Shown here: in pieces, positions 37,597 through 48,560 of the stretch
How positions within the stretch are numbered: the stretch's first letter is position 1
How the letters are laid out: every line of letters starts with the position of its first letter
Assembly: GCA_949130495.1 (NCBI GenBank)
Contig: OX422211.1
Location: forward strand, 539,402,872-539,466,871
Source of the DNA: Sambucus nigra
Taxonomy: Eukaryota; Streptophyta; Magnoliopsida; Dipsacales; Adoxaceae
DNA length: 64,000 nt
Direction of reading: 5' to 3'
Translations under genes and position numbers: made by a program
The notes under the pieces: generated by a model
What the model was told of the DNA's origin: nothing
The model's input: only the letters and a program-made list of their open reading frames with translations
The model's database searches: none

Positions 37597-39465
37597 TCAT
37601 TGAAGGTACGAACAAGCTTGAGCCTCATTAAGGTAAGCTTTCCACTCTGTAGTAAGGTCTCCACCTCCTGCATCTCCACCTCTAATAATATTGTAATCAA
37701 ATGATTCAAAACGAATTAAAAATACCTCACATTCTGGTTGTCTTGGTCTTTTGGGGAGATCGGGATCATCTTGATCGTCTTCTGGATCTTCTTCATAACT
37801 TCTTTTCTTGTCTTCTTTTGCTTGACGAGGAGATTTAGATCTTCTTCTTCCTCGGTCGTTGGTCTTTCCACCATTTTGACGATCAACATATTTAGCCAAC
37901 TTTCCTCGTCTGATGAGTGCTTCAATTTCATTCTCGAGAGCTATGCAATTTTTGGTCGTGTGACCATGGTCTTTATGGAATTCACAATATTTGGACTTGT
38001 CTCTTCTGTCAGGATCTGCTTTTATTTTTGCTGGCCAGGCTAGCTCCTCGCTATTCTTGATCTCCTCCAGAATGTGATTTATATCTACCTTTAAAGGAGT
38101 GTAATTTCCAAATTTCTTCATCTGCTCCAGTGTTTGCTTTGCTTTCGATTGTCTGTTACCACCATTGTTCTTCTGATCCTTCTTTTCGGTTTTACCTCGT
38201 TCACCTTGGTCTTCTTATTGTCTGCGTTCTTCTTTGCAGCCATGGCTTCCTCGGCATTCATGATTTTGGCATCTTTTGCCATCAGTTCTGCTATGGTCTT
38301 AGGCGGATCTTTGGCTAAAGTGTAGTACAATTTATTGGAAAATAGTCCACTCATCAGAGCAGTAATTTCTGTTTTCTCCTCATAATCGATCACTTCAAGT
38401 TTCTCGTTATTAAAACGAGTAATATAGTCCCTGGTGCCTTCTCCTTCCTTTTGTCTAACGCTTAGCAAATGTACTACTGTTTTTACTGGTTTTGCTCCAA
38501 AACAGAAGTTCCCGATAAAGAGCTCTGCCAATTGAAAGAAAGTCTCAATCTTCCCCCGAGGAAGGTTGTTATACCATATCTGAGCTGATCCGGTAAGAGT
38601 TCCTGAGAAGGCTCTACATCTCATCTCGTCTGGCACTGCATAGATATCAGCAGTTGCTTGGTATTATTCTATATGAAGGACAGGGTCAGTTTTTCCATCA
38701 TATTTAGGTGTCACCATTGGAGCTTTGAACTTTTATGGTGTGGGAAAATCCACAATTGCATGTATAAACGGTGTTCCTTGGACAAAAGTTCTTTGTAGAG
38801 GATTCTTGGCTTTACCCATTTCCCCTAATCTGTATTCCAACCTATGAATAAAACCCTTCCATGCATCATTTCCCTCCTCGGGCCTATTGGTTCGAGCAAC
38901 TGATCGTGTTGAATTTTCTTCTTGGGATCTTTCATGACGAGCAGTTGGTCGTGATTGGGCAGAGCCTTCCCTTAAATCAAATGGTTGTTGAGAGTTCCTC
39001 GACATAATCCTAGGGGGACTTCTATTCCTCCTAGGACCCAAACGATCAAAAGGGGAGACTCTACTCAACCTTTCAAGAGCACTTGTCCTCTCTGGAGATA
39101 GAGTGACATTTTGTTGAGTGTCTGTAGCTCGTACTGAGGAAGTTCGTACAGGCTGATAAGAAGGATCATTAGATCTCTCAGTGCGATAGGAATCGGTGTG
39201 TCTGGATCGAGATTCCTCTGGAAATAACATTCTCCTAGTTCGCGAAGAGGGTAAACGAGTATTTCTCTGAACACTTCCATTGTCCTGATTGAGCCGGCAC
39301 TCCGCCTTGAACGGTTTGTATAAGCTGTCGCATGGTTTCTTGCATGGCCGTCTGGCCTTAGGCCAAATTAGCCATTATACCAGCCAGATCCAAAAAATTT
39401 GGGGGAGTAGATAGATTTGGAGGGATACTAGTATTTCGATTACTGGATTTTGGATTATCAGCCAT
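37597..39465 (-). pseudogene. gag: Tat gag
   Basis: Starts at ATG 39465 (MADNPKSS), 41 bases after the primer binding site. Frame changes near 39250 lead into an Arg/Ser-rich linker (39230-38733). The capsid domain follows at about 38700-38200: PMVTPKYDGKTDP, CRAFSGTLTGSAQIWYNNLP, then YITRFNNEKLEV. A frameshift near 38130 precedes the zinc-finger segment YCEFHKDHGHTTKNC with EIEALIRRGKLAKYV near 37900. Two TAA stops lie at about 38733 and 38667. The block would encode the particle protein of the element. Confidence 0.88.
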
Positions 39466-39505
39466 TAATGATGAGTTATTTTGGTGAAAAATGCTAATTA
39501 CAGTC

Positions 39506-39525
39506 GTTTCCCACAGGCGGCGCCA
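39506..39525 (-). other. Primer binding site of the Tat element
   Basis: On the - strand it reads TGGCGCCGCCTGTGGGAAAC, three bases after the 5' LTR. It matches the TGGCGCCG(T/C)CTGTGGGAA primer site common in Tat-lineage elements. Confidence 0.8.
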
Positions 39526-39528
39526 ATT

Positions 39529-40085
39529 TGTTGATGTAAAAAACTAGATTTGATCTAATTATTTTAATCATAGATAAAAATGAATAAATAAATATGAGAC
39601 AATAGATTTTTAAAGTGGTTCAGCCTTATAAGAATGGCCTACGTCCACTGTCTTTGTATTGCTGATTGTTTGCCTGGAATTCTCGATAATTGATTTACCC
39701 AGAAATCCAGAGTCCCCTTCTAATGAGGAGGTTACAATGTGTTTATAACCTTGAGGCTGTGCCAATGAAATGACAATGCGCTGTTATCTAGTAGACATAT
39801 GCATCTGTTCGATAATAATGAACATTTAATACGCCGTCGTCTTTATTATTCCCTTGTTCTGCACGCTAAGTTGCTCGGGCCGCCTGAGTTGCTCGGACTG
39901 CTTGAGTTACTCGGTAAGCTGAAGTTCCTCGGGGAACATGGGTTGCTCGGGATGCCTGAGTTGGTCGGGGAGATTAAGTTGTCGGAGGTAGTGTTGTTTG
40001 TTAAAAGTGTTTGTAAGTGCCATATAGGTTGACACGTGTCTTCAAATGACGGGTCCATGTCAGCTGACTAAATTTGGTACCAACA
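39529..40085 (-). repeat. 5' LTR of the Tat element
   Basis: 557 bp, partner of 27782-28340. It holds the same seven 18-bp units (about 39871-39995, one unit short by a base). The TATA box of this promoter copy is changed to TATAAACA. Differences are mainly transitions. Confidence 0.93.
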
Positions 40086-40225
40086 CCAATATACATACAA
40101 ATTGACTCTCTTGGAAATTTGTCTTTACATTTATTTATTTATTCATTAATTGTTACGTGTCCCTCCTTTTCGTTTAGTTTCTTATTAGTATTTATACTCC
40201 AGTGCTAGTTTGTGAGCAAATCCCT

Positions 40226-40400
40226 TGACAAATATTTAATGTCCATGTTGGAAAGTATGATTTAAATTGTTGACCCACTACCTAATAGCTTAATGTTTTA
40301 GATGAGCTGGTGATTTAACATGATACTAGCGCTTCAGTTTGACAAGGTATCGGGTTTGATTCTTCTAGCTTACATATTATTTCCTCTTTTTGTATTTATG
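40226..40400 (+). repeat. Possible tRNA-related dispersed repeat (SINE-like)
   Basis: The stretch TTTAGATGAGCTGGTGATTT, then a decayed GATACTAGCGC box and GGTATCGGGTTTGATTCTTC, resembles a phrase common in plant genomes (a GGTATCAGAGC-like box followed by GGTTCGATTC, a pol III B-box). It may be a tRNA-derived SINE or relic. No clear tail or target duplication seen. Confidence 0.3.
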
Positions 40401-40495
40401 TTATATGCATATAGTGCACCTTGATTTATCTCTCCACGTGCGAAATTTAGAAATATAGGTGTGCTTATTCGGGAAGTTTGAGATTTGTTGCTCAT

Positions 40496-41166
40496 ATAAA
40501 TGGTAGGCCTGTCAATCGGGCTCTATGAGCCGAGCCTATGGTTGATCAAGCTCGGTCTGATTTTGATTTACTTGGCTCAAGCTCAAGCTCGACCCAAACG
40601 AGCTTGAGAGTGTTTGGCTCAAGCTCGACTCACAAAGTAAATCGGGCTTCGGGCCCAATTTGAGTCGGCCCGAATTGAATATTTCAATACATAATTATTT
40701 ATTTTAATAATAAATATTCATATTTTAGCAATAAAAAAAATATAATTTAGCAATAAAAACTAGATTTCAACACTAAAAAAAATAGAATTCAGCACTAATA
40801 TATTGACATTTCAGCATTAGTAAAACACATCTCAGTACTAAAAAACCGATTTCAACACTAAAAAAAACACAGTTCAGCATTAACAAAACACATTTCAGCA
40901 CTAATATTGACATTTTAGCTTTAAAAAACCACATTTCAGCACTAAAATAACATATTTCAGCACTAAAAAAAATAAATTTTAGCACTAATATTGACAAGTC
41001 CCGTAAGATTAAGTAAAGTAAATTAATAAATGGCCGACCTTATTTTTGTTTCTTTAATATTAAGTCCAATAGTTTATTTCCAATAGTTTATTTGCGTAAG
41101 GATAAAATTATAAAAATTATTTTGTTTTAAAATATTTTTTACATATCATAGAAAATAAAATAATTT

Positions 41167-41202
<36 letters not shown>

Positions 41203-41409
41203 CATATTTAGATATATTATTTCAGGCCGAACCTAGTTCGGGGTTGAAAGTGTTTCGCTCGCGCTCGGCTCAAATTGAATTCGAGCTTAATATCTCGGCT
41301 CAAACTCGACTCGACTCAACTCAAACTCAATAAAAGTTCGGTCCAAATTTAACGCACCGAGCAAATGGACTTCGAACCTGCTCGACTCAATTGACAGCCT
41401 AATAAATGG
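40496..41409. mobile_element. hAT-like non-autonomous transposon 1 (898 bp)
   Basis: Element 40504-41401 with inverted ends TAGGCCTGTCAAT and (complement of the right end) TAGGCTGTCAATT, flanked by a perfect 8-bp duplication ATAAATGG. The terminal parts are rich in GGCTCAAGCTCGA. The centre holds 13 short tandem units and a (TA)n run (41170-41199). It has no coding capacity and would need a transposase in trans. Confidence 0.88.
40723..40996. repeat. 13-unit 20-22-bp tandem repeat inside transposon 1
   Basis: Units read TTTCAGCACTAAAAAA plus 4-6 variable bases; spacing 19-22 bp. The 74-codon - strand frame here (40773-40997) is the repeat translated. Confidence 0.85.
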
Positions 41410-41658
41410 TATGGCATGGCATAAGGGAGAAATGAAGACATTTATGGAGATGTATACTCTCGACTGCCTTTTGGATATTGTGGAACTAAATGAAGAATAA
41501 AATTTTTTGGGATAAAGTTAATTTTTAGCACCGGATTGGTCCTTCTTGTCCCTAATTTTTTCACATATCCATTCTACTCTTTTGTACTTGAGTTGGAATG
41601 ACTCGTGCAATCAGTGATTATTGGGACTTCTGACCTAGGGATTGCTTTGTTTTTTTAT

Positions 41659-42888
41659 TACGTGACTAGGGGTGGTAAACGGACGGATACGGATCGGATA
41701 CCATGTTTTCCATATCCATATCCGCTATCTGAATGTAATAGCCATATTCGTATCCGTATCCGCCCGGATAGTTAAAACAACTATCCATATCCGTATCCGC
41801 TCGGATACCTCGGATTCGGATAATATCCGTATCCGTTTACATTATTTAGCCATCGCAAAAAATAACTATTAAAATATCCAATCCAATCCAAATAAATATA
41901 TAACAAAATTACTGCCTCCTAACATTAACAATTATGTATTCCATAATAATAGTATCAATCCATAATGATAATATGGTTAAAGCCATCCATATAAGCTTAA
42001 ATAAATTCAAAGAAAGATAACATTCGCATTCCATGACAGTAGAAATAAATATGCACCTTTTAGATTAAATCAAATTTATTGAGAATGATAACCTCATGGA
42101 CCTTTTGTTTTCAAAACATACTGATATTTTTATTTTAATAAGTATATATTTTTATTTTGTATATAATATACCTGTTGTTAACTTCAGTTCTCATCACAAT
42201 CAAAACCATCTCTTTACTTTTCTGTTTCTCTTTTACATTCTATTATGTTTCTCTCTTATATTCTTTTATGTTTCTCTCTTACAATTATTCATAATTAAGG
42301 AAACTAATGAACAATCACATGAGGGTTTCTTTTCTCTTGTTTTGTACAAAAGAGAAATGAAATGAAGTTAGTATTTTTTTGTTTTGAGTGGAGTATATAT
42401 TCTTAAGTGTGTGTATGCTGTGTGTGATAGGGTGTATTGTAACTTTAGTATAACTCCATGATAATATACCCAATAAAATAATAATACATGACATTTTATA
42501 ACATACCCAATAAAATAATAACTTTAGGGCTTTTTTGTTTTGTGCGGAGTATATGTTTATTTTGTTTTAGGTAATAAACGATTAAGTTTTTTTTAATATT
42601 ATTTTATTAGTAATACTAATACTAATATTATTAGTAATATTTTAAACATATGTTTGACGGATACGGATATCCGGTAAAATGGATATCCGATAAAATGGAT
42701 ACTCCGCATCGGATACAGATTATCCGTGTCGGATACTAGTACTATCCGTATCCGTTTTCTCGGATATTTTTATAGAGTATCCATATTCGTATCCGTTTCC
42801 ATATTTTCGGATAAATATTCACAAATTCGGATTCGGATATCGAACGGATGCGAATTTTCGAATATCCGTTTACAGCCCTATACGTGAT
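41659..42888. mobile_element. hAT-like non-autonomous transposon 2 (1214 bp)
   Basis: Element 41667-42880. Left end TAGGGGTGGTAAACGGA, complement of the right end TAGGGCTGTAAACGGA. Flanks TACGTGAC and TACGTGAT give an 8-bp duplication with one mismatch. Both subterminal regions are packed with GGATA/TATCC words, which may be transposase-binding sites. Interior AT-rich; the 89-codon frame at 42096-42365 has no domain. Confidence 0.85.
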
Positions 42889-43670
42889 TCTGATACATTT
42901 TCTATCCTTAATTATTATTTTTTGATTAAAGACAAATATATCCAGATATGAGAGTACGAGGAGGTCAAGTTGGGTTTGATAGTTCGTCCACCCTCCAAAT
43001 TATCCTTGAGAAAAAAAAAGGTGTTTGAGCTTCCTTGGTTACTTTTGACAATGTAGGTATGAAGCGGTCTCAAACTCGTGAGAAACAACCCCTTAGAAAC
43101 ACTCAACCCCAAAACATTACCAACTGTGGCCAATAGTCTCCATTCTCCCGCTACCGAAACACATACCCTCGCCTCTAATCTCATCGTAAGGAAAATCCTT
43201 GGAGTCATAAGCAATTCTTTCAAATTTTTCTCAAATTCTACATGGACGTCACACCATTCTTTCACTTGCCTGTTATCTATTGTCATGTGGTACGGGTCCC
43301 GTCAGGACAAAAAGCTCAAGTAATTTTGGGAGAGATTTGGGAAAATTATTTGGGGTATGTAGCATTACTCCTCGCCATAATTCAAGCCAACAATCTTCCA
43401 CCGACAATGGTTTGATGAAGTCCTCCAATCGTAAATGTTTCCTAGAAATAATAATGTCAACCAATCCATCTCGGCATCAATAGAGATACTCTATGCCACG
43501 TGAGCAGAGACGGAGAATGAAGAACTAGATAAATGGTTCAACAAATAGAACGAGTGCTTAGAGATGGTGGATTTGTGGGCTTAAAATCACAGGATGGTGA
43601 AGACCCTTCATGAGGATAATAGGATTTCGGTCGGGCATAATGACACCTAACAGTTTACACCATGGTGAAA
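42889..43670 (-). other. Unassigned, weak open frames on the - strand
   Basis: Two adjoining - strand frames (43464-43273 and 43286-42915) could be one broken protein of about 180 residues, starting MVDIIISRKHLRLEDF and containing EWCDVHVEFEKNL. I recognise no domain. It may be a degenerate host gene or element fragment. Confidence 0.2.
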
Positions 43671-44804
43671 TATGTAAGTAGAGGTGGTCATAGGTTCGAG
43701 GCCCACCAAGCCCACCCAAAAAAAATAGGGCTTGGGTAAGGTGAATAGGCCTGCGAAGCGGGCTTGACAAAATTTTATAGGCTCAATTTTTTTTAGGCGG
43801 GATTGAGAATGAATTCTCAAGCCCGATGAGGCCCGATCCGGCCCGAGGCCCGAGAATTATATATATAATGTTAATATAAATATATATTTATATATGAGTG
43901 TATATTAGTTTAGTATTAAAATTTAAGACTACAAGAATATAAATAAATATATAAAGTGGGAAATTTTATAAATATAAAAACTTTACCATGTTTTAACATT
44001 TAAAAAAACACAATCATTTCATTTCTGGAACCCTAATGACAGCGACCAAAAATCCAAACCCTCCACTCCAATACCTTAAGCCAACCACCTTTGATCTCTT
44101 CCCCCACCTGTGACCCGAAGCCCTTAATGCGAGCAGACCCATCAACCCCTTTTGCTCCATTAATAGAAGACCAGAACCCATACCCATTAACCACTTCCGG
44201 AACCCCGACCTGCTCCAAAATAAAAATCCGACGAAATCTTGACCCGACTCCACCTACCATATCTGTCCAGCACACTCCTGTACCGATGAACCCCAAATCC
44301 AAACCTTACTACCCGAACGACTGCCACCTCTGGCGACCTCCTAAACTGGGCATACCCGACTAGACAAATCTGGCCAGTTAATTTTTTACGCACTTGACTG
44401 TGAAATTATTTTATTAGAATGTACTGAATTTTATTTGATACAATATGCTAAATTTTTTATGCTGTTAATACAATATGTTGTTTATATATTTTTGGTGACT
44501 TTTTGGTGAATAACATGTGTTTGGTTAAAAAAAGGTATTTGATAAAAAAAATATAATAACAGGTCTTTGATTAAAAAAATGGTATTTGATGAAGAAAAAA
44601 CAGATTTTTTGATTAAAAAAACTAATATCCGGGCTTGCGCAACGAGCCTGGGTAAAAAGCTTTTCAATCGGGGCAGGCTTGAGATCACATAATAAGGTCC
44701 GATCCGATCTCGAGAGGGATTGGGATAGCTTAAAATTTTATAAGCCCGGCCCCGGCCTAACAGGGCCTGCCCAGGCCTAACCCATGGCCACCCCTATATG
44801 TAAG
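43671..44804. mobile_element. hAT-like non-autonomous transposon 3 (1118 bp)
   Basis: Element 43679-44796, ends TAGAGGTGGTCATAGG and (complement of the right end) TAGGGGTGGCCATGGG, flanked by a perfect 8-bp duplication TATGTAAG. Subterminal GGCCCG words at both ends. The interior C-rich stretch (44040-44360) opens short frames on both strands with no recognised domain. Confidence 0.88.
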
Positions 44805-45599
44805 AGTGAATCCCCGTTTTGTTCCTAATATTTTGATGCAAGGATATTGGCTACGTGAATGTGAGTTGTGTCAATAATTTTACTGGGCTCAGTAAAGAGA
44901 GATGACAGGAGACCTGGTTGTTGGGTGGGCTAGAACATTTAGGTGCCTGAACCCTATAAGCCATGTGTTACGGGGCTTGTTGATAGTTATTCAATGGTGA
45001 AGATGTTGATGTGGGTATGGTTATAAAAGCAATTTGATATGTATTTCATAGAGGTCAGACGATATTCAGGTTAATGTATGAGCCTTAAATGGGCATCTTG
45101 ATACCGATGTTTACTAACTATCCTGATTCTATGTAAAAACTGTGCGAAGTTGGTTGCCACCAAGTAATATAATTATGCCTAGGGTGGCAAAATGCTTAGG
45201 TAACGAGAAGTAGTGAAGATGGATCCATTATGATTGTGAGAATATGAAAAAGTACCTTCTAAAACACTTTGTGTGGGGTAGAGAGACACTCAAGGTGGAC
45301 GGTGGAAGATTTTTAGGTGGGTGGGAAGAGACTGGAGATCTAACCCCTCCAACTTACAAATGTTAAAGTCTTTTTTTTGGATAATAAAGCTAATAACCTA
45401 GAAAATAATTGGTCTTTATCATGATCCTGGATTGAAAATTAATTTGGAACATAGAATTTTGTTGGGCATCAATGTGGAGGATTAATGGATGATGGAGAAA
45501 GATAACCCGGTGAGATGTCAAAGTGTGCACTACCCTTTGATTTATTTAGTCCTTCCTTTTGGAGGCAATCCTTTGACTTATAATTTTGGTACGACGTCA
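44805..45599. other. Unassigned, possible upstream LINE sequence
   Basis: No supported gene. It lies directly upstream of readable LINE RT sequence on the + strand and may be its decayed continuation, which would make transposon 3 an insertion in or next to the LINE. I could not read RT motifs here. Confidence 0.25.
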
Positions 45600-46620
45600 T
45601 AGATTTATTTAAAGAAAATTTTGAATGGGTAGAAAAAAAGTTTAATGGGGTAGTTGACCCTAATCCAAGCAGTTTTAAGTAGGCTCCGTGTTTATTACCT
45701 TTCCAGTTTTCAAACATCTTGTTAAAGTAGCTAATCTTATTGAGAAAAGGATGATGATTTCTTTTGTAACAGATGGAGCATAATAAAAACAACCATATAA
45801 TTAGTAAGCTTATGTAACTAAAGACAAAAAACATGGTGGGGGTGGTTATTTAGGAATTTAAGTCTTAAAATAAAGCTCTCCTGAGAAAGTGGTTGTGGTG
45901 ATTTCCAAAAGAAAATGACTATTTATGGTATGATGTTATTATGAGCATTCATTCACGGGCGAAGTGGGAATGGGTGGGACTCGAATGTGGTGATGAGGGG
46001 AACGTATAGTAGTCCTTGGAATTACGTCTTGAAAGGCCTTGTCATTCCTCTCGTGTATCTTTTGCGGCTAAGGGTGGAGTGTCCATTAGATTTGAGCAAT
46101 ATGTTTGGAAGGGGAATTTTTCTTTCATAACTTATTTCCACAATAATATAGACTTTATTCAGATAAAAAAAATGTATCTCTTATGTGGATTCCTCAACCA
46201 ATCATTCCGTAGTGTGGAACCTTACTTTAAAAATACTAATAGATGACGAGGCAAGGCAAAGCAATTTATCTCTTTCAATTCATCTCTTTGCTTAGTCAAT
46301 TATAAGGTTTTGGGCTTTAGGTTGGTATAAAGGATGTTAGGATATGATAATTGAATGGGGAAGTATTATCCAATAAATATTATTCTTATCATCTTCGTTT
46401 GTTGTCCATTGATATGTTTGCACCATGAAAATTTTTATGGGCTAGTGCATGCCCTCAAAAGTGCAGTTTTCTTCTATGCAAGTGGCGCATGGAAAAGTGA
46501 ACAAAAATGCAATGATTTAGAAGAGGATACCTAATTCATACCTCTCGCCTAATTGGTGTGTTCTCTTTTATAAGTCAGGGGAAGGTCTTGATCACCAATA
46601 TGAAGAGATTTAAGAATTAA
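45600..46620 (+). pseudogene. L1-type LINE ORF2, C-terminal part, decayed
   Basis: Fragments in changing frames give the familiar order of plant LINE ORF2. LTLIQAVLSRLRVYYLSSF is near 45655 (compare LTLIKSVLSSLPVYYLSLF), then VANLIEKRMMISF near 45735. GWDSNVVMRGTYSSPWNYVL follows near 45975, then GVSIRFEQYVWKGNFSFITY near 46075. A zf-RVT end reads near 46440-46590 (CPQKCSFLLCKW, PNWCVLFYKSGE). There are many frameshifts and stops, and no poly-A tail was identified. Dead 5'-truncated or fragmented copy. Confidence 0.75.
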
Positions 46621-48400
46621 AGCAACAAATGGCGTAATAAACCCTCAAATTCATATAATTCTTGGCTCAATCACAACTAATGGCCCCAGTCACGCTTAGT
46701 GAGGACGTCCCTGAGGATGTCGAGGTCCTAATGCCGGATGGCATTGACTCGGAGTTCTTCCTAGATGATTTCTTCATTTACATATTTGTGGAGGATGGTT
46801 AAAGTACTCGCACCTGGTACCGAGATTTGGAGAATTTTGAGATTGAAGAATTCCTTCCATCTCTGGGAAAGAAGAGGTTGAGTTATTTTGGGGGGATGTT
46901 TTTTATATTTTTGTTAAAGTGGGTTAGATGACTCGCACGCATTTTTGCGAGATGGAGTCATTTGATTTGGTTGAATTTTTTTTTCAATTTTTGGACTCAT
47001 GATGGGGTATATATTATAAAGGTTGAGACGTTACTTTAGGGTCAGATGCCTGGACATGGGTTTGTAGATCTGATTTTGGGGACATTTAAGCTCCATTCTG
47101 ATGAGGTACATTCGCGCTCAGAATTGAAGATGTTGATTATGCATGGGTCGGACCTCATTTGACACCGTTGGACCGACCCACGATATCGGAGTGTTGACTT
47201 TCATCAATGAAATATTAGGGGTCAAATTTTCATTCATGAGCCATGGCTAGGTTTTATGACTCACCTATCAGGACGTCTTGATAGTTGGTACACTGGGCGC
47301 TTTCGGGAATGACTTCTCTTTCAAGTGGGGGAACCCTTTGATGGTTGCCTTTCTTTATCTTCACCTAATATGCTCGGGATGAGTTTTTTTCAAGCGGGGA
47401 GAGTGATGAGAATGGGTCTCATAGTTGGGCATATTAGTCATTTCAATATTTTTTTGTTAGTTTTCCTTTATTTTCGTTCTTTTTATTTCCTTTTATCTCT
47501 TTCAATTGGTCTCCAAGTATTTTTGACTACTTGTGCTTTTTCATCACTTGGGTCATTACTTGGTTAAAAAGTAATTTCTCTCTTAATACTTTTCGGTCAT
47601 TCAGGTCATTACTTCGCCAGCAAGTAACTTTCCTCCTATAAATACCCACATATAATCCTCATTTGAAAACGCTTCTACATTTTAAATACAATAATACCTA
47701 TTTTATTGCCCCTCTAAATTTGTTGTTTGTTTTGTTTTTGGGCCTTTGATGTATAGTTTAAGTCAAATTCAAGAACATTTGAAGATAAGAAGAGTGTAAA
47801 GGTGACTTCTTGGGAAAATTCATAATATCAACTTCACTTTTGTGCTTCCATCTCTCCGACTTTTGATTAGATTCCATATTCTCTTTTGTTTATATGTCGG
47901 TGTAATTTTATAATGTAGTTGTTAGATTAGAGGATCAATTTTGTTGTCAGTGGTGTGAGTTGTTATTTTTCTATTCAATTATTATTATTTGTTTCTTATA
48001 AAAAATAAAAAATGGCCTTGATGTGGAACATTTGGTAAGAGAGAAATAACATAATTTTTGAGGGCAAGTCGGTGAAAAGGAAGAACTAAGGATGAAAATT
48101 AGTTTTATAGCATCATTACGGGCATCTTCCTTTGAGGAATTAGGGAAATAAAATGAGACATTTTAAACAACGGGATCTATGACTTCAAAGTTCAAACAAA
48201 TAAGGCAGGAATTATTGCATTGAATCAAGTGGGTACGTTTGTTAAGTTATAATATTGATGACTCTCTATTATACTATTGCATAGATTTTAACTAAAGGTA
48301 TATACATAGGTTTATATATTTTTGGGCCCCTAAAATTGGTCAAAATTTTGGGGCCTGAGGCGGCCGGTTCTCCAACCTACCCTTAAGACCAACCTTGCAA
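46621..48400. other. Unassigned 1.8 kb
   Basis: No gene supported. An acidic 40-codon frame starts at 46680 (MAPVTLSEDVPEDVEVLMPD), and further unconnected frames follow, none with a known domain. At about 48325-48355 an imperfect inverted repeat (GGCCCCTAAAATT, then AAAATTTTGGGGCC) could fold into a hairpin. Confidence 0.25.
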
Positions 48401-48404
48401 GTCT

Positions 48405-48560
48405 CCTAATTAAAAATGTAAACTAAATAGATAAGCAAACGACTATTAAATAGAAAACAAACACCTAACATCATTATTTATAATTATCTCTATCAACTAA
48501 AGCTTCAAATAAAAATAATCATTTATTGATATGGGCCAGCCGTGCACATTACTCTTCACC
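48405..48560. repeat. Dispersed repeat, second copy near 53985-54120
   Basis: The stretch from AAACTAAATAGATAAGCAAA to GGGCCAGCCGTGCACATT matches in order the sequence from 53988 to about 54113 with small gaps. The other copy lies inside an LTR next to a primer binding site, so this may be the eroded partner LTR of that element. Confidence 0.4.

Larger units (their letters stand above)
27777..40090 (-). mobile_element. Complete Tat-lineage Ty3/gypsy element with antisense gene (12.3 kb)
   Basis: Element at 27782-40085 flanked by a perfect 5-bp duplication CCAAT (27777-27781 and 40086-40090). LTRs of 559 and 557 bp, about 4-5% different by eye. On the - strand, from right to left: primer site, gag, protease, RT, RNase H, second RNase H, integrase. 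Then come a 28-unit minisatellite and a four-exon gene on the opposite strand. Extra genes and 3' tandem repeats are known in this lineage. All genes here carry stops or frameshifts, so it is dead but fairly young. Confidence 0.93.

Noticed and set aside
43273..43464. Resemblance of the - strand frame (IKPLSVEDCWLELW) to part of an NB-ARC domain
   Set aside because: Only a short PLS-ED-W pattern fits; no P-loop, GLPL or MHD motif is present around it.
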